From Otariodibacter oris (lineage in GTDB: Bacteria > Pseudomonadota > Gammaproteobacteria > Enterobacterales > Pasteurellaceae), in NCBI RefSeq assembly GCF_009684715.1, contig NZ_CP016604.1:124001-188000 (forward strand): 64,000 bases of DNA, read 5' to 3'. This document shows positions 45,849 to 55,914 of this stretch, piece by piece (position 1 is the stretch's first letter; the number at the start of each line of letters is the position of its first letter). Below the pieces are notes generated by a model that did no database searches, had not been told where the DNA came from, and worked only from the letters and a program-made list of their open reading frames with translations. The translations under genes and the position numbers were made by a program.

Positions 45849-46502
45849 ATGCGATATAGAGCGAATGTATTGTTTATTTCATTATTTATGATAATGAGTA
45901 TTATGCTATTTATTTTCTTATCTTATGATTCATTATTAATCAAAGATAGAAAAAGATTAGCAGATTATCATCGCTATCTAAATGATAAGATCAATTTATT
46001 GACTATGGTAAATGATAATTATGATCAGCGTTGTCGTTTATCCAAGCAACCACAAAATAATATTGAGTTTGATTATATCAATTATGGATTTAACTGTACT
46101 TTCAATAGTATCTTTATCAAACCGAAACCAACAAAAAGTAAATATATTCAGGTGGATAATATCAATGAATGGTTAGACTTAACCACTTATCAAGAACATA
46201 TACATTATATTGCTTCATTATCAGAACTGCCTCATAGCTCAATAAATGACCCTAAAGTTGTTGTCGCACTCAATGATATTGATGAAAAGCTGAAAAAGAA
46301 TTTTTACGGTATTGTTATTACCAATCATTATTTTGATATTACAGGCAAGAAAATATATGGTGTTATTTATTCTTCTTATGATAATGCACGAAAAGAGCGT
46401 AATTTAACTTATAAAAGGAAAGTGATTGATAATCTCGAACAACAATTATCCACTTGGTATTATTTACCTCAATCAAAAAATATTTTATCCAATGAAAAGT
46501 AG
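45849..46502 (+). CDS. comP: Competence pilus-assembly protein ComP (YgdB-like)
   Basis: A 217-residue protein with one N-terminal hydrophobic segment (about residues 7-26, FISLFMIMSIMLFIFLSYDS) and no standard Glu+5 prepilin motif, comparable in layout to PilX/YgdB-type minor components. It starts one base after comO ends. Third gene of the comNOPQ operon. Identification rests mainly on position and size because this subunit is poorly conserved. Confidence 0.75.
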   Translation: MRYRANVLFISLFMIMSIMLFIFLSYDSLLIKDRKRLADYHRYLNDKINLLTMVNDNYDQRCRLSKQPQNNIEFDYINYGFNCTFNSIFIKPKPTKSKYIQVDNINEWLDLTTYQEHIHYIASLSELPHSSINDPKVVVALNDIDEKLKKNFYGIVITNHYFDITGKKIYGVIYSSYDNARKERNLTYKRKVIDNLEQQLSTWYYLPQSKNILSNEK

Positions 46503-46806
46503 AATAAAAACGAAAAATAGAATAAAAGCACAAAGCACTTTAGGTATTCTAGTTGCAATCAATGTATTTGTTATTTTAACCTTGGGCTATATGCACTGGG
46601 AATCTTCGTATAATCAAAAAACGATACGAGTGTTTCAAAAACAGCAAGCTCTACAAATTGCAGAAAACCAAATCAGTAGGCTAATGTCGGGTAGAGAATG
46701 CGAACAAAACGTGATTCAAAATAATGCCTCTTTTACTATCATTTGTTCTTCTCGCAAAATTAAAGTCAATTATCCCTTGGGAGAGGTAATAATTCAGCCT
46801 AATTGA
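46492..46806 (+). CDS. comQ: Competence pseudopilin ComQ (PpdC-like)
   Basis: The reading frame opens at a TTG (46426), but the ATG at 46492 is more plausible; it overlaps the comP stop by 11 bases. The 104-residue product has a basic start (MKSRIKTKNRIKAQ), then STLGILVAINVFVILTLGY as membrane helix, and a C-terminal domain with a cysteine pair (GRECEQN and TIICSS). Last gene of comNOPQ and 54 bases before recC, as in H. influenzae. Confidence 0.75.
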   Translation: MKSRIKTKNRIKAQSTLGILVAINVFVILTLGYMHWESSYNQKTIRVFQKQQALQIAENQISRLMSGRECEQNVIQNNASFTIICSSRKIKVNYPLGEVIIQPN

Positions 46807-46860
46807 TAGATTCTTCATAGTGAAATGGATAAAATAATTTCACCATAAGAGGATGCCGCA

Positions 46861-49800
46861 ATGCTTAATGTCTATTACTCAAACAAACTTGCTCAACAAA
46901 AAGATATCTTAATTCAAATATTAAAGAATGATCCCAATCCTAATCCATTTGAACCTGAAACTATTTTGGTTCAAAGTGTGGGGATGTCGCAATGGTTACA
47001 ACTACAAATTGCTAATGAATTGGGTATCGCGGGCAATGTTGAATTTCCTTATCCTACAAGCTTTTTATGGCAACAGTACCGACTATTATTCCCCAATTTA
47101 CCCAAAGAGAATATCTTTGAGCCACGCATTTTAGTTTGGCGATTGATGGCATTAATTCCTAAGTTTATTAAAACACCTGCATTCTTATCTCTTGAAAGAT
47201 ACTTACAACAACAAGATCAATTAAAGCTTTATCAACTAGCGATAAAAATTGCTGCACTCTTCGACCAATATTTAGTTTACCGTTCTCACTGGTTGATCCA
47301 TTGGGAAGAAGGGGATTTACAATCGGTCTTTAATGAAATTAAACAACGCACCTCTAGTCGAGAAAATTATGAGGAAGATATTTGGGGCAGTATTCAATGG
47401 CAAAGTATTTTGTGGAATGCCTTAGTGGATGAACTCAAGCAAGAAACAGATGAAGCGGTTTTTTCAACCTCTCATCGTGCTTATTTGCAACAACGCTATT
47501 TTGAAAAACTGGATAATCTCACTTCAGCGGAAAAAAATAAATTACCTAAACGTATTTTCATTTTTGGTATTTCTTCTTTACCGCCTTCCCAACTTGCCGT
47601 ATTAGAAAAATTGAGTGAGCATTGCCGTATCTATCTCTTTTTTACAATGCCAACCAATACATTTTGGGGGGATGTGATTGAAGATCGTGTAGTGGAAAAA
47701 CTCGCATTGAAATCACATTTGCCTAAATTGAAAAACCTCGATTTATTAGATTATCAAGGTAATCCGTTATTAACAACGTGGGGCAAACAGGGCAAAGAAT
47801 TTCTAAACTCTCTACTTGAACAAGATATTCAAGGCTATGATTTTTTCTATGATGAAAAGAAAGAGCAAATTAGTCTATTAAATCGCGTACAGCACTCTAT
47901 TGCTGAATTAGAACACGACTTTGAATTTGAGCTATTAGAAAATGATCGTTCAATTCAAATTCATTCTTGCCACAGTAAAATGCGGGAAGTAGAGGTCTTA
48001 CATAATCGTTTATTGCAGATTTTTGAGGAAAATCCCGACTTATCTCCGACAGATATTGTGGTAATGTCGCCTGATATTGATAGTTATGCGCCTTATATTA
48101 CCGCTGTGTTTTCTCAGTACAAATTTGATAGTAAGAAAAATCTGCCAGATCCTCGTTTTATTCCATTTTCTATTTCCGACCAAAAAATCAGTAATGTGAA
48201 TCCGATTATTGAAAGTTTTTTAAATCTGCTCGCAATTAAAGACAGAAAATTTACGGCGGAAGAAATTTTAGATTTTCTGGAGATTCAAGCGATACGAGAA
48301 AAATTTAATTTTAGCGAAGAAGATATTACCCTGTTAAGAGATTGGATTGTTCGAGTAGGAATTCGTGCAGGTTTAGAAAAAGATCATCCTGAATGGGAAA
48401 ATTATAACTCGTGGGAAAATGGACTCAATCGTCTATTGCTTGGCGTTAGTTTAAAATCAGAACATAATGCTTGGCAATCTATTTTAGCATTTGATGAAAG
48501 CTACGGATTAGGGGCAGAACTTGTTGGATCACTTGCAAAATTTATCGAGGATCTGACCGCTTGGGTTCAGGTGCTACAAAATCCGCAATCTATTGAGAGC
48601 TGGAAAGAAAAGCTTAATCATTTACTCCAATCTTTTTATGCCGATGATGCAGAAAATACCGAATCATTGTTGTTATTAAGTCAAACTGTAGAATCCATTA
48701 CCGATCAAATTAAACAAACTCAATTTGAGGAGGCCATTGATATTGATGTTTTATATCAAGTCTTTGAGCAAGCCTTGAATGACACTCGTAGCCATATTCA
48801 ATTTTTAGTGGGGAAAGTGAATTTCTGTACAATGTTACCAATGCGAGCCATTCCATTTAAAGTGGTGTGTTTATTGGGAATGAATGAGGGCGAATTTCCT
48901 CGTCAGCAAACATTGAATAGTTTTGATCTGATGCAATATGCCCCACAAAAAGGCGACCGTGCTAAACGTGATGATGATCGTTACTTATTCCTTGAGGCTC
49001 TGCTCTCAACGGAACAGATTCTCTATATCAGTTATATTGGGCAATCACTTACTGGTGGTGATAAGAAACCGCCATCAATTTTAGTCTCTCAATTGCAAGA
49101 TTTTATTGTACAGAATTTGCAAAATAGTGATGCGTTCAACATTTGTGAGCATCCTATGACGGTATTTAGCCCGAAAAATTTCACCGGAAACAATGTCTCT
49201 TACGACAAAGAATGGATTGAGGCTAAATATCAAAATACTGATCAAAAAAAATCTACTTTCCTAAGTACCTTGGTGAGACAAGAAGAGGATTTACCCAATG
49301 AAATTGAAATTAGGGATTTAATTGCTTACCTTCAATCGCCTGTTAAATTTTTCTTCCAGTATCATCTTGGTGTGAGATTTGACGATCAAGAAACCCTTAT
49401 TCCAGAATCGGAACATTTTGAATTATCTCATTTAGATCAATATTTATTATTGGACGATTTGCTCAATGTGAATGAAGATGAAGTAGCACAATTCTTTGAA
49501 AATGAAAAACTTAAAGGCAATCTACCCGCTTGTCACTTTGCGGATTTAGCTAAAAATAAACTTGTAGCAGATATTACCCAATTAAAACATTCTCTTAGCC
49601 ATTATATTGGGCAAGAAAATCAATTATTAGAAATTGATTTTTCACTGAAAATTGGGGAGAACGATATTCGCTTAATTGGACATATTCCAAATTTATTTGG
49701 CAATGAAATTGTACAATGGCGAGTGGGTGGATTAAGAGATAAAGATACTATTCAAGCTTGGGTCTATTATTTATTGCTTTGTGCCACAGGAAAGCAAGAG

Positions 49801-50145
49801 ATTGATTTCAAATTTTATTTCAGAAAGGACGATCAGGCAGGTTGTTTATCTTTCAATGAGGTCTCACAAGCAGAAGCTATCGCACAGTTACAATGCTATC
49901 TTACTGATTATCTGGCGAGTTTTAGCCAATTAAAATGGGCAGTAACGGAAGGCTTTGACTATATCAAACCAAACCCGAAAAAGAATGAAACCTCAACGGA
50001 AGCAGATTGTCGAAGTAAATTACTAGATTCTAACGATATTTATATTCAGCGTGTTTTATCCCAATCAAGTGATATTAATTATGCTGATATTCATCAGCGC
50101 ACTCAAGATTGGTTTGAACTGATGTTAAATAAAAAAGGACAATAA
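46861..50145 (+). CDS. recC: Exodeoxyribonuclease V subunit gamma
   Basis: RecC of the RecBCD helicase-nuclease, which processes double-strand breaks and recognises Chi. The 1094-residue protein starts MLNVYYSNKLAQQKDIL and carries EPETILVQSVGMSQWLQLQIA and the helicase-like regions (LLGMNEGEFPRQ, KRDDDRYLFLEALLS) that have lost ATPase residues, as expected for RecC. It is preceded by pseudopilin genes and followed after 3 bases by ptrA, as in E. coli, but recB and recD do not follow. Confidence 0.96.
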   Translation: MLNVYYSNKLAQQKDILIQILKNDPNPNPFEPETILVQSVGMSQWLQLQIANELGIAGNVEFPYPTSFLWQQYRLLFPNLPKENIFEPRILVWRLMALIPKFIKTPAFLSLERYLQQQDQLKLYQLAIKIAALFDQYLVYRSHWLIHWEEGDLQSVFNEIKQRTSSRENYEEDIWGSIQWQSILWNALVDELKQETDEAVFSTSHRAYLQQRYFEKLDNLTSAEKNKLPKRIFIFGISSLPPSQLAVLEKLSEHCRIYLFFTMPTNTFWGDVIEDRVVEKLALKSHLPKLKNLDLLDYQGNPLLTTWGKQGKEFLNSLLEQDIQGYDFFYDEKKEQISLLNRVQHSIAELEHDFEFELLENDRSIQIHSCHSKMREVEVLHNRLLQIFEENPDLSPTDIVVMSPDIDSYAPYITAVFSQYKFDSKKNLPDPRFIPFSISDQKISNVNPIIESFLNLLAIKDRKFTAEEILDFLEIQAIREKFNFSEEDITLLRDWIVRVGIRAGLEKDHPEWENYNSWENGLNRLLLGVSLKSEHNAWQSILAFDESYGLGAELVGSLAKFIEDLTAWVQVLQNPQSIESWKEKLNHLLQSFYADDAENTESLLLLSQTVESITDQIKQTQFEEAIDIDVLYQVFEQALNDTRSHIQFLVGKVNFCTMLPMRAIPFKVVCLLGMNEGEFPRQQTLNSFDLMQYAPQKGDRAKRDDDRYLFLEALLSTEQILYISYIGQSLTGGDKKPPSILVSQLQDFIVQNLQNSDAFNICEHPMTVFSPKNFTGNNVSYDKEWIEAKYQNTDQKKSTFLSTLVRQEEDLPNEIEIRDLIAYLQSPVKFFFQYHLGVRFDDQETLIPESEHFELSHLDQYLLLDDLLNVNEDEVAQFFENEKLKGNLPACHFADLAKNKLVADITQLKHSLSHYIGQENQLLEIDFSLKIGENDIRLIGHIPNLFGNEIVQWRVGGLRDKDTIQAWVYYLLLCATGKQEIDFKFYFRKDDQAGCLSFNEVSQAEAIAQLQCYLTDYLASFSQLKWAVTEGFDYIKPNPKKNETSTEADCRSKLLDSNDIYIQRVLSQSSDINYADIHQRTQDWFELMLNKKGQ

Positions 50146-50148
50146 ATA

Positions 50149-53094
50149 ATGCATAAATTTTTTGGCTATTCTTTATCTGCCACTCTCGTATTGAGTGTAA
50201 TTTCTTCTACATTCGTTTATGCAGAAGAAACAAACTCAGTAAAGACAACGGAAACTCAAACAATCAAGCAAAATTCGGGCTTTAGTGTTATTCAAACAGA
50301 AATTAAAAAAAGCCCAACAGATAATGCGATTTATCAAGGAATTAAATTAGACAACGGAATGGACGTGTTGCTGATTTCCGATGAAAAAGCCAATAAGTCC
50401 TTAATGTCTGTGGGGATTGGTATCGGTTCAATGGAAGATCCAGTCAAGCAACAAGGTTTAGCTCACTACCTTGAACATATGATTTTAATGGGATCAAAAA
50501 AATTCCCAGAAACCAATAGCCTAGATATTTTTCTCAATAAAAATGGGGGCTATAACAATGCCTACACCGCATCTGACCGCACCATTTTCTATCTTGAAGT
50601 GAATAATAACGCTTTTGATGAAGCGGTTGATCGCTTTGCTGACACGTTTGCAGAGCCATTATTGTCAGAAAATAATGCCAAAAAAGAGATCAATGCCGTC
50701 AATGCGGAGATGGTTCGAGCAAAATCTAATGATGGATTTTTAATTCACGATGTCAATTTAGCTACCGCTAATCCAAACCATCCGATCACGAAATTCGCTG
50801 TGGGTAATAAAGAAACACTATCCGACAAAGAACGCAGTAAATTGCAAGATGAACTGGTTTCCTTTTATCAACGTAATTATTCATCAAATCTGATGAAAGC
50901 AGTACTGTATTCTAACCAACCTATTGAAAAATTAGCACAATTAGCCAGTGAACATTTAGGTAAAGTGAAAAATAAACATTTACCCGCACCTCAAATGGAT
51001 ATGCCATTTTTCAGAGATCAAGATAAAAGTATTCTTGTGCAATATAAGCCTGTTCGCCCGCAAAAAATGCTGATTATGTCCTTTGATATGCCAGAAGATA
51101 AGGCGGAATTTAAACATAAAACAGGCGAATATTTATCTTATGTGTTGGGGAATAATACAGAGGGTACACTATCAGATTATTTAATCAAACAAGGGCTTTC
51201 TGATAGTGGGGTACAAACGGATTCTTCCGCTGATGTGAGCCGAAATCGAGGGGATTTTTCCTTCTATATTGAATTAACGGACAAAGGCTTGGCGGAAAAA
51301 GACAAAGTCATTTCCCTAGTCTTCCAACAAATTGAAAAAATCAAAAAAGACGGGATTCAGCAAAGTTATTTTGGCGAAGTGAAGGAAAGTCTAAAGCAAG
51401 CCTTTGAACATTTACAAGTCGAGAAAAGTGGGCAATATGTTGCACGATTAACGTCACAAATGTTGAGTTATCCTTTGGCGGATATTATCGATCAAGCTTA
51501 TGTCGCAGAAGATATGGATGTCAAAGCTGTTCAAGATAAACTTGATTTAATGACGGTTGATAACGTACGAATTATGGTGATCGACGATAAGGCAACAACG
51601 GATAAGAAAACACGCTATTTTGAGGCTCCGTATGCCGTGAGCAAAATCAGCGATGCACAAAAACAACAATGGTTAGATTTTTCCGATAATCCTCAGTTGC
51701 AGTTGCCTGAATTAAACCCTTATTTTGCGACCGATTTTTCAGTTAATAAAGATGTTGAATCTCGTGAAATTCCAAAAGCGATTGAGCGTAGCCAAGGCGA
51801 AGTGATTTATGCGATGCCGAGCCAATATTTTGCTAATGAGCCAAAAGCAATTATGTCTATGGCATTTGATATTTCACCTGAAATTGATGATTTGAAACAA
51901 AGTATGAGTGCCGTTTTACTCGGCTATATGAATGATTTATCGCAAAATAAATTAGACTTTCAAGCATCAGTGGCAGGAATGAGTGCAAGTGTTTCCACAA
52001 GTGAAAATGGACTCAATATCAGTGCCAGTGGTTATACGCAACACTTAGCTAAATTAGTCAGCGATACGCTACAACAATTTAGTCAATTTGATTTAACAGA
52101 GGATAATTTACGCCAAGCGAAACAGCGTTATATAGAGTCTTTAGATGGATTAGATGCACAGAGTGCCTTAAATCAAGCGGTTAGATCATTACGAAGTTTT
52201 GCAAATTATCCTTATTTTGAAGTAGATAAACAGCGTGCAACGATTGAAACGATCACATTACAAGATATTGCACAATTACGTGAAAAATTATTGACGAAAA
52301 CGACGGGCATTAGTGCATTATCCGTAGGAAATCTTTCAGATGACCAAGTGAAAGGCATCATAAATTCAGCTGAAGAGGTTATAAAAAACGATCATTCAAA
52401 ATTAGATCTGGGTCGATACCTCGATATTAACCAAAGTACACGTAAATTAAGTTATATCAAAACGATTCCTCACGAAGATAATGCGCTAAGCATTGCTTAT
52501 TTTCCGAAGGGATATGAGGAGTTAGATGGACTTAGCCGATCTTTACTGTTAAAAAATATCATTTCACGTTGGTATTTTGATGATTTAAGAACGGATAAAC
52601 AGTTAGGTTATGTGGTACAGGCGACGAATACCCGAATCGGTAAAACCTCTGGGCTACAATTTTTAGTACAAACGCCAACTGTTTCAACGGCTAATGTGAT
52701 GGAACATAATCAACGTTTCTTTGGTGATACGTTAGCGAAACTAAAAGCAATGTCAGATGAAGAATTTGAGAAATATCGCAGTAGTTTATTGGAAGTTTTA
52801 CAATTTAAACCTGAATCACTTTCACAAGAATTCAGCCAATTTGTCTCAGATTTTGCACGAGATAATGAGAAGTTTGATCGCAAAGATCAGGTTATCGAAT
52901 TAGTGAAAAAGATGACTAAACCAAATATTGTCGATTTTTATCAAGATGCAGTAATCGATCAAACGGGTTTAGTTTTTGCTAGTCAAGCCATTGGTAAAAA
53001 TGAAAACATTAACCAACCTGCGAAGTTTGATGGTTTTGATAAAGTCACTGATATTGAAGCGTTACAAAAAGAATTTGAGATAAAATTCTATTGA
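50149..53094 (+). CDS. ptrA: Pitrilysin (protease III)
   Basis: Periplasmic zinc metalloprotease of the M16 family, 981 residues. The signal peptide covers about residues 1-24 (ending VYA). The inverted zinc motif HYLEH is seen with the downstream Glu in the VNAEM region, and a catalytically silent second half follows. Three bases from recC, so cotranscribed. In E. coli this gene is followed by recB; here it is followed by a stretch of decayed sequence. Confidence 0.96.
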   Translation: MHKFFGYSLSATLVLSVISSTFVYAEETNSVKTTETQTIKQNSGFSVIQTEIKKSPTDNAIYQGIKLDNGMDVLLISDEKANKSLMSVGIGIGSMEDPVKQQGLAHYLEHMILMGSKKFPETNSLDIFLNKNGGYNNAYTASDRTIFYLEVNNNAFDEAVDRFADTFAEPLLSENNAKKEINAVNAEMVRAKSNDGFLIHDVNLATANPNHPITKFAVGNKETLSDKERSKLQDELVSFYQRNYSSNLMKAVLYSNQPIEKLAQLASEHLGKVKNKHLPAPQMDMPFFRDQDKSILVQYKPVRPQKMLIMSFDMPEDKAEFKHKTGEYLSYVLGNNTEGTLSDYLIKQGLSDSGVQTDSSADVSRNRGDFSFYIELTDKGLAEKDKVISLVFQQIEKIKKDGIQQSYFGEVKESLKQAFEHLQVEKSGQYVARLTSQMLSYPLADIIDQAYVAEDMDVKAVQDKLDLMTVDNVRIMVIDDKATTDKKTRYFEAPYAVSKISDAQKQQWLDFSDNPQLQLPELNPYFATDFSVNKDVESREIPKAIERSQGEVIYAMPSQYFANEPKAIMSMAFDISPEIDDLKQSMSAVLLGYMNDLSQNKLDFQASVAGMSASVSTSENGLNISASGYTQHLAKLVSDTLQQFSQFDLTEDNLRQAKQRYIESLDGLDAQSALNQAVRSLRSFANYPYFEVDKQRATIETITLQDIAQLREKLLTKTTGISALSVGNLSDDQVKGIINSAEEVIKNDHSKLDLGRYLDINQSTRKLSYIKTIPHEDNALSIAYFPKGYEELDGLSRSLLLKNIISRWYFDDLRTDKQLGYVVQATNTRIGKTSGLQFLVQTPTVSTANVMEHNQRFFGDTLAKLKAMSDEEFEKYRSSLLEVLQFKPESLSQEFSQFVSDFARDNEKFDRKDQVIELVKKMTKPNIVDFYQDAVIDQTGLVFASQAIGKNENINQPAKFDGFDKVTDIEALQKEFEIKFY

Positions 53095-53139
53095 TTTTCA
53101 GTTAAGGTTTTTTCTTATTTTTTAATTAAAGAGGTTATT

Positions 53140-53347
53140 ATGGTCAGCTCGATTGATAAGCTACAAACAGGAATGGTATTAAGTAGGTATGAGATGTTCT
53201 CTTAATAACTCTACATTGATTATTATTTCAGAACATACAAAATCTTTATATCAAGCTTATTGGTCTTGGGATCAAACTTTAAAGGGAAATCAAAATAAAA
53301 TACTAGCTGAATCAAATACTAATGTTGAAGTTAAAAGACCTATATGA
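53140..53347 (+). pseudogene. Frameshifted small gene of unknown family
   Basis: A good ribosome site (AAAGAGG) precedes an ATG starting MVSSIDKLQTGMVLSRYEMF, which ends at TAA 53203-53205. Moving one frame on, coding resumes as NNSTLIIISEHTKSLYQAYW and runs to the stop at 53345-53347. The two parts read like one protein broken by a frameshift near 53202. I do not recognise the family. Its end overlaps the Nudix remnant start, as in a former operon. Confidence 0.55.
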
Positions 53348-53550
53348 AAAAAATGTAATTCAAGTTGTAGCGGGTATTTTGGTTTTTAATGGGAAGTACT
53401 TAGTTGTACAACTAGGGGATTCCAAATGGAGTTACATCAGTTATAAATTAGTATTTTCTGAATGAAAAATAGAAAAAGGAGGAGACTGTAGAAACTAAGG
53501 AAAATCATTTACGACGAGAGCTTAAGGAGGAGCTTGATATCTGTGGATAA
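53322..53550 (+). pseudogene. Broken Nudix hydrolase gene
   Basis: The first part (ATG 53322 to TGA 53463-53465) reads MLKLKDLYEKNVIQVVAGIL and VFNGKYLVVQLGDSKW, the N-terminus of a MutT/CTP-pyrophosphohydrolase-like Nudix protein. After the stop the frame carries KIEKGG, and then, shifted by one base, ETVETKENHLRRELKEELDI, which contains the Nudix box core REL-x-EEL. So there is an in-frame stop plus a frameshift, and the C-terminal part is missing. Clearly a remnant. Confidence 0.75.
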
Positions 53551-54175
53551 TTTTTAAGATTTTTAGATATAAATATTATTGCCTAGATTTTGATACCTAG
53601 ATATGTAGTTTTGGTTTTTTGCTTAATCATAATCCGAGCATTTAATATGAAAGGAATATATAAAAAATTCGAGTTGTTCAATATAAGTTAAACTGATCCT
53701 AATTAACTATTCTTCCCCTCTTATTGATTAATAAATATAAACAAATTTTAACAATTCCTATTCAATCTACCATGATTATACATGACTCATTCTTGCTAAA
53801 ATTTAAAATACGGTTTAAATGAGTATTACACTTTCACATATTATACGGTTTCATGAACTTCAATTTTATGATACAGCTAATAAAAGAATCAAACTTAGGG
53901 CGTTTTAAGTTACTTAATTGTTAAGTTTTTTAAGTAGTCAACTATTATATAGTTTAAGTCAAGATTTGATTTGGTAATATGAGGTACTTTTTCTATTAAT
54001 TTTTTGATTAAAAATTATTCAATAAGCTTGAAAAAATATAATTTTAGGTGTAGTTTGAGCACGCCCAAATAGTAACATTAGTTCTTGTGAAATTGGTACG
54101 GTATTTAGGGTATTTTTGTGTTTCTCTAAATAAATATACACATATATCAAAATATTAATTATAAAAGGAGCTTTT

Positions 54176-55861
54176 ATGAATGCCGTATGGCTTATGCTAA
54201 TTGGCTTTATTGCTTTTGCATTTGGCTGGTTTATCTATTCTCGTTTATATTCATCGAAAGTGTTAGAGCTTGATGATAATTTCGTTACTCCAGCTCATGA
54301 ATATCGAGATGATGTAGATTTTGTTCCAGCAAATAAATTTGTGCTTTGGGGGCATCACTTTACTGCTGTTGCTGGTGCAGCACCGATCGTTGGTCCAGCT
54401 ATTGCTGTACAGTGGGGATGGCTTCCTGCATTCCTATGGGTTGTCATTGGTACAGTTGCCTTTGCTGGTATTCATGATATGTCAGCGTTATGGGCAAGTG
54501 TAAAAAATGAAGGTAAGAGTATAGGGACTATATGTACTCGCTTTGTTGGTAACAAGGTCGGTCAACTATTTATGGTTGTTATCTTCTTAGTTTTATTAAT
54601 GGTAAATGGTGCATTTGGTGTAATTATTGCTAAAGAAAGTGTTGAGCATACAAGTACTATTATTCCAGCCTGGGGGGCGGTAGTGATTGCACTCTTAATG
54701 GGACAAGCGATGTATAGATTTAAAATGAAACTTGTTCCTGTAACGATTGTTGCTGTTATTGCACTTTATGCCCTTGTTCCTCTTGGCGTAGCTTTCCCTG
54801 TTAGTTTACCTGATTCATTGTTTGGCTTTAGCCAAGATGCTCAGTGGGTAATATTACTCTATATCTATGCAGGTATCGCCTCCATACTTCCAGTATGGGC
54901 ATTGCTTCAACCTAGAGATTATGTCAATGGTATCCAATTATTCGTTGGTTTAATCTTGCTTTATGCAAGTATCATTATTGTTCACCCAAGTATTTCTGCA
55001 CCAAGCATTATTCCTGCTATTACAGATAATCCAGGTGGATGGCAAATGGTAATCCCTGTGCTATTCATTACGGTTGCTTGTGGTGCGATAAGTGGTTTCC
55101 ACGGAATAGTAAGTTCTGGTACAACTTCAAAACAAGTTAATAAAATGCAGGATGTTCGTTTTGTTGGATATTTAGGTTCTATGGGTGAAGGATCTTTAGC
55201 TCTAGCAACTATTATTGCTTGCGTTGCTGGATTAAGTCTAGTAAATGCAGATCTAAATATAGATAGTTGGGCTGACCTTTATAAAGGTGGTACAGCAAGT
55301 TTTGTTTCTGGTGGTGGTGCCATCATCTTTGAAGGACTTGGTATTCCACAAGGAGCAAGTTCAACTTTACTTTCTCTTATGGTTATCCTTTTTGCTGCTA
55401 CTACTATGGATGCAGGTATCCGTCTTCAACGATATATCATCCAAGAATGGGGTGATATGTACGATATTAGCTTCTTAAGAGGAAAATGGGTTTCTACTAT
55501 CGTTGCGGTTGCATCTTCTTTTGCAATTTCAATGAATGGAGTGAGTGATGGTCAAGTTGCAATCTGGCCTTTATTTGGAGCAACAAACCAATTATTAGCC
55601 AGCCTCACATTAATGGTAACAGCGGTTATTTTACTTAAATCTAAAAAATTTGGCGGTAGCTTAGTTGTGCTTATTCCTATGAGCTTCATTCTTATCATGA
55701 GTTTCTGGGGAGCACTTATTAAACTAGGTGATTATTACATGGCTGAAAATTATCTACTTACAGTATTGAATGCTATTGTAATTGTTGTGACTTTACTTGT
55801 TGTATTATCTTCACTTAAAGTTATTAATAAAGTTTTATCTGAAAAGAAAGTATCTGCTTAG
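54176..55861 (+). CDS. cstA: CstA-family carbon-starvation/pyruvate transporter
   Basis: Polytopic membrane protein of 561 residues with about 14-16 hydrophobic segments. CstA hallmarks include NKFVLWGHHFTAVAGAAPIV, GPAIAVQWGWLPAFLWV, and GFHGIVSSGTTSKQ. E. coli CstA/BtsT import peptides or pyruvate. It is shorter than E. coli CstA (about 700 residues), as in the compact subgroup. The usual YbdD partner is not adjacent; instead a CxCCC protein and an ArsA-type ATPase follow. A perfect terminator lies 8 bases after the stop. Confidence 0.93.
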   Translation: MNAVWLMLIGFIAFAFGWFIYSRLYSSKVLELDDNFVTPAHEYRDDVDFVPANKFVLWGHHFTAVAGAAPIVGPAIAVQWGWLPAFLWVVIGTVAFAGIHDMSALWASVKNEGKSIGTICTRFVGNKVGQLFMVVIFLVLLMVNGAFGVIIAKESVEHTSTIIPAWGAVVIALLMGQAMYRFKMKLVPVTIVAVIALYALVPLGVAFPVSLPDSLFGFSQDAQWVILLYIYAGIASILPVWALLQPRDYVNGIQLFVGLILLYASIIIVHPSISAPSIIPAITDNPGGWQMVIPVLFITVACGAISGFHGIVSSGTTSKQVNKMQDVRFVGYLGSMGEGSLALATIIACVAGLSLVNADLNIDSWADLYKGGTASFVSGGGAIIFEGLGIPQGASSTLLSLMVILFAATTMDAGIRLQRYIIQEWGDMYDISFLRGKWVSTIVAVASSFAISMNGVSDGQVAIWPLFGATNQLLASLTLMVTAVILLKSKKFGGSLVVLIPMSFILIMSFWGALIKLGDYYMAENYLLTVLNAIVIVVTLLVVLSSLKVINKVLSEKKVSA

Positions 55862-55868
55862 AAATTTT

Positions 55869-55903
55869 ATATTGCCTTGCCTTATTGCAAGGCAATATTT
55901 TTT
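55869..55903 (+). terminator. Strong terminator between cstA and small gene
   Basis: Perfect 12-bp arms ATATTGCCTTGC / GCAAGGCAATAT, 6-base loop, then TTTTT. It ends 11 bases before the next ATG, leaving no room for a separate promoter, so the downstream genes seem to depend on read-through. Confidence 0.85.
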
Positions 55904-55914
55904 AAGAGGAAAGT

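Larger units (their letters stand above)
53095..54175. other. Decayed, AT-rich stretch between ptrA and cstA
   Basis: 1,081 bases without an intact gene. The left half holds two broken genes (53140-53347 and 53322-53550). The right half (about 53551-54175) shows no coding pattern, only AT-rich DNA and the cstA upstream region with an AAAGGAGC ribosome site. Confidence 0.7.

Noticed and set aside
53551-54175. Possible recB remnant or small RNA gene before cstA
   Set aside because: No RecB-like peptide in any frame I read and no clear hairpin with T run; only AT-rich DNA.
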